From positions 1 through 16,572 of the forward strand of contig JAUQWT010000055.1 of the NCBI GenBank assembly GCA_030835005.1: a stretch of 16,572 nucleotides of DNA. Direction: 5' to 3'. This DNA comes from Ignavibacteria bacterium. GTDB lineage: Bacteria > Bacteroidota > Ignavibacteria > Tepidaquicellales > OLB5. Made by a program: the position numbers and the translations under genes. Positions 15,543-16,572 of the stretch are shown in pieces (position 1 is the first letter of the stretch; every line of letters starts with the position of its first letter). The notes beneath the pieces were generated by a model. It saw only the letters and a program-made list of their open reading frames with translations. It searched no databases and was not told the origin of the DNA.

Positions 15543-16572
15543 TTACCTCAATCTGGAATATACTTTCGGATCAAAAGCTTCACGAATAGCTTCGCCGATA
15601 AAAACAATTGCAATAAGTGTCAGAAACATTATAGATAAAGGCGCTGCAACAAGCCACCAGTTCTCGATGTTCGTCATACCCTGTCTCATTAACTGCCCCC
15701 AGCTTGGGGTTGGAGGCGGCAGCCCGAAACCAAGAAAATCCAGCGATACCATAATACCTATATCAGCAACAATCGCAAACGGTGCAAACGATATGATCGG
15801 AGTAAGCGAATTTGGCAGAACATGTTTGAAAATGATAGTACTGTTCCTGGCGCCAAGAGAAACCGCAGCAGAAACATAGTCTCTTGCTTTTTCTCTGTAG
15901 AATTCACCTCTTACATAATACGTTATACCCATCCATCCAAAAATTGTTAAGATCAAAACCAGCAGAAAGAAATTCGGCTGAAGAATTGAGCTCACGATTA
16001 TCATAACATACAAAAAAGGCAGTGTACTCCATATTTCGATCAGCCTCTGCCCGAAAATATCAAGCTTACCTCCAAAAAATCCAAGCAATGCTCCGATCGT
16101 GACACCGATCATATACGAAAACAATGTAACTATCAGGGCAAACGAAATTGAGATATTAAAACCAAATGCGATCCTTGAAAATACATCTCTTGCCCTGTCA
16201 TCTGTTCCTAATATATGTTTTACATTAGGCGGATGCGGTGGTGAACCTGAGATCTCATCAAGCAGATTCTCGTTAGGTCCGTATGGATAAATAGGCATTA
16301 AGACCCAGTTATCACTGTTATCGCCTCTGAACTGTTCCTTTAACTGCCTGTAATTGGTTTCTCCATGCCTTTCCTGCCCGAACACTGAGGCCTCATAAAT
16401 ACCGCTCTTAAAGATCGGGAAGTAATATTCGCCGTTATACTTAACGATCAACGCTGCATTGTTAATAAACAGCGGCAGAAGAAACGATACTGCATACATT
16501 ATGATCAGCGCAACAAAGGCGTAATATCCTCTTTTGATCGACCTGAATTTGCGCCATCTTTTCCTGAAAATG
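15543..16572 (-). CDS. Peptide ABC transporter permease, YejE-like, partial (5' end off window)
   Basis: The last 342 residues of an inner-membrane permease are present; the start lies beyond the right edge. The frame stays open to 16572. The leading residues (FRKRWRKFRSIKRGYYAF) are the basic N-terminal stretch before the first membrane helix, so the ATG at 16499 is internal. As in YejE, a long periplasmic loop follows helix 1 (VKYNGEYYFP to the HILGTDDRARDVFSRI motif). The BPD_transp_1 core comes next, with the EAA-type cytoplasmic loop (AAVSLGARNSTIIFKHVLPN), SLDFLGFGLPPPTPSWGQL and a final GEAIREAFDP. This resembles YejE of the YejABEF importer more than short DppC/OppC proteins. The substrate-binding protein and first permease should lie upstream, off the window. 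Confidence 0.92.
   Translation of the reverse strand, partial: IFRKRWRKFRSIKRGYYAFVALIIMYAVSFLLPLFINNAALIVKYNGEYYFPIFKSGIYEASVFGQERHGETNYRQLKEQFRGDNSDNWVLMPIYPYGPNENLLDEISGSPPHPPNVKHILGTDDRARDVFSRIAFGFNISISFALIVTLFSYMIGVTIGALLGFFGGKLDIFGQRLIEIWSTLPFLYVMIIVSSILQPNFFLLVLILTIFGWMGITYYVRGEFYREKARDYVSAAVSLGARNSTIIFKHVLPNSLTPIISFAPFAIVADIGIMVSLDFLGFGLPPPTPSWGQLMRQGMTNIENWWLVAAPLSIMFLTLIAIVFIGEAIREAFDPKVYSRLR

Noticed and set aside
15543..16499. Permease starting at the ATG at 16499
   Set aside because: The frame remains open upstream to the window edge and encodes the conserved basic N-terminus and first helix of YejE-like proteins, so the ATG is internal.

Overview
The window looks like a piece of chromosome from an FCB-group bacterium, most likely Ignavibacteriota or a close relative of Bacteroidota/Chlorobiota. 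The main evidence is the large secreted protein at 4596-7655. It ends in a type IX secretion (T9SS) sorting domain of the NYPNPFNP type, which is common in Ignavibacteria and allied phyla. Moderate-to-low GC and A-rich gene leaders, some without a clear Shine-Dalgarno (SD) sequence, fit this. No rRNA, tRNA, CRISPR array, phage gene or insertion sequence was recognised.

Layout. (1) 1-1570, minus strand: a Gfo/Idh/MocA-type oxidoreductase overlaps by 4 nt (ATGA) the start of a DUF1343/NamZ-type exo-N-acetylmuramidase. NamZ runs off the left edge. (2) 1571-2049: a divergent intergenic region with an orphan terminator-like hairpin and a cluster of CATAAG direct repeats. (3) 2050-2463, plus: a small lipoprotein with a rhodanese fold whose catalytic Cys is replaced by Asp. 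(4) 2588-4308, plus: a NarL/LuxR-type two-component pair, a membrane histidine kinase and a response regulator, overlapping by 4 nt. (5) 4596-7655, plus: a 1019-residue T9SS cargo protein with a cleaved-adhesin-like region and a beta-helix, closed by a strong terminator. (6) 8022-9311, plus: a complete hexameric-type glutamate dehydrogenase, followed by a terminator. (7) 9438-12626, plus: a 1062-residue multidomain protein, GAF-like, then PPDK N-terminal ATP-grasp, then a GPGRWGS/GTHFFQ domain, then a nucleotidyltransferase. It has no phosphohistidine domain and no PEP-binding barrel. (8) 12619-16572, minus strand: a transporter operon read right to left: YejE-like permease (partial), OppD-like ATPase, OppF-like ATPase, then a metallophosphoesterase whose 3' end overlaps the fusion gene by 8 nt.

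How the genes may work together. The transport operon is a peptide importer of the Yej/Opp/Dpp family with tightly packed genes. Both window ends carry genes from families that can serve peptidoglycan or peptide salvage (NamZ at left, Yej-like importer at right). They lie about 12 kb apart, so a link is only suggestive. The histidine kinase/regulator pair lies just upstream of the secreted protein and is a reasonable, untested candidate for its control. The most unusual object is the GAF-PPDK_N-nucleotidyltransferase protein next to glutamate dehydrogenase.
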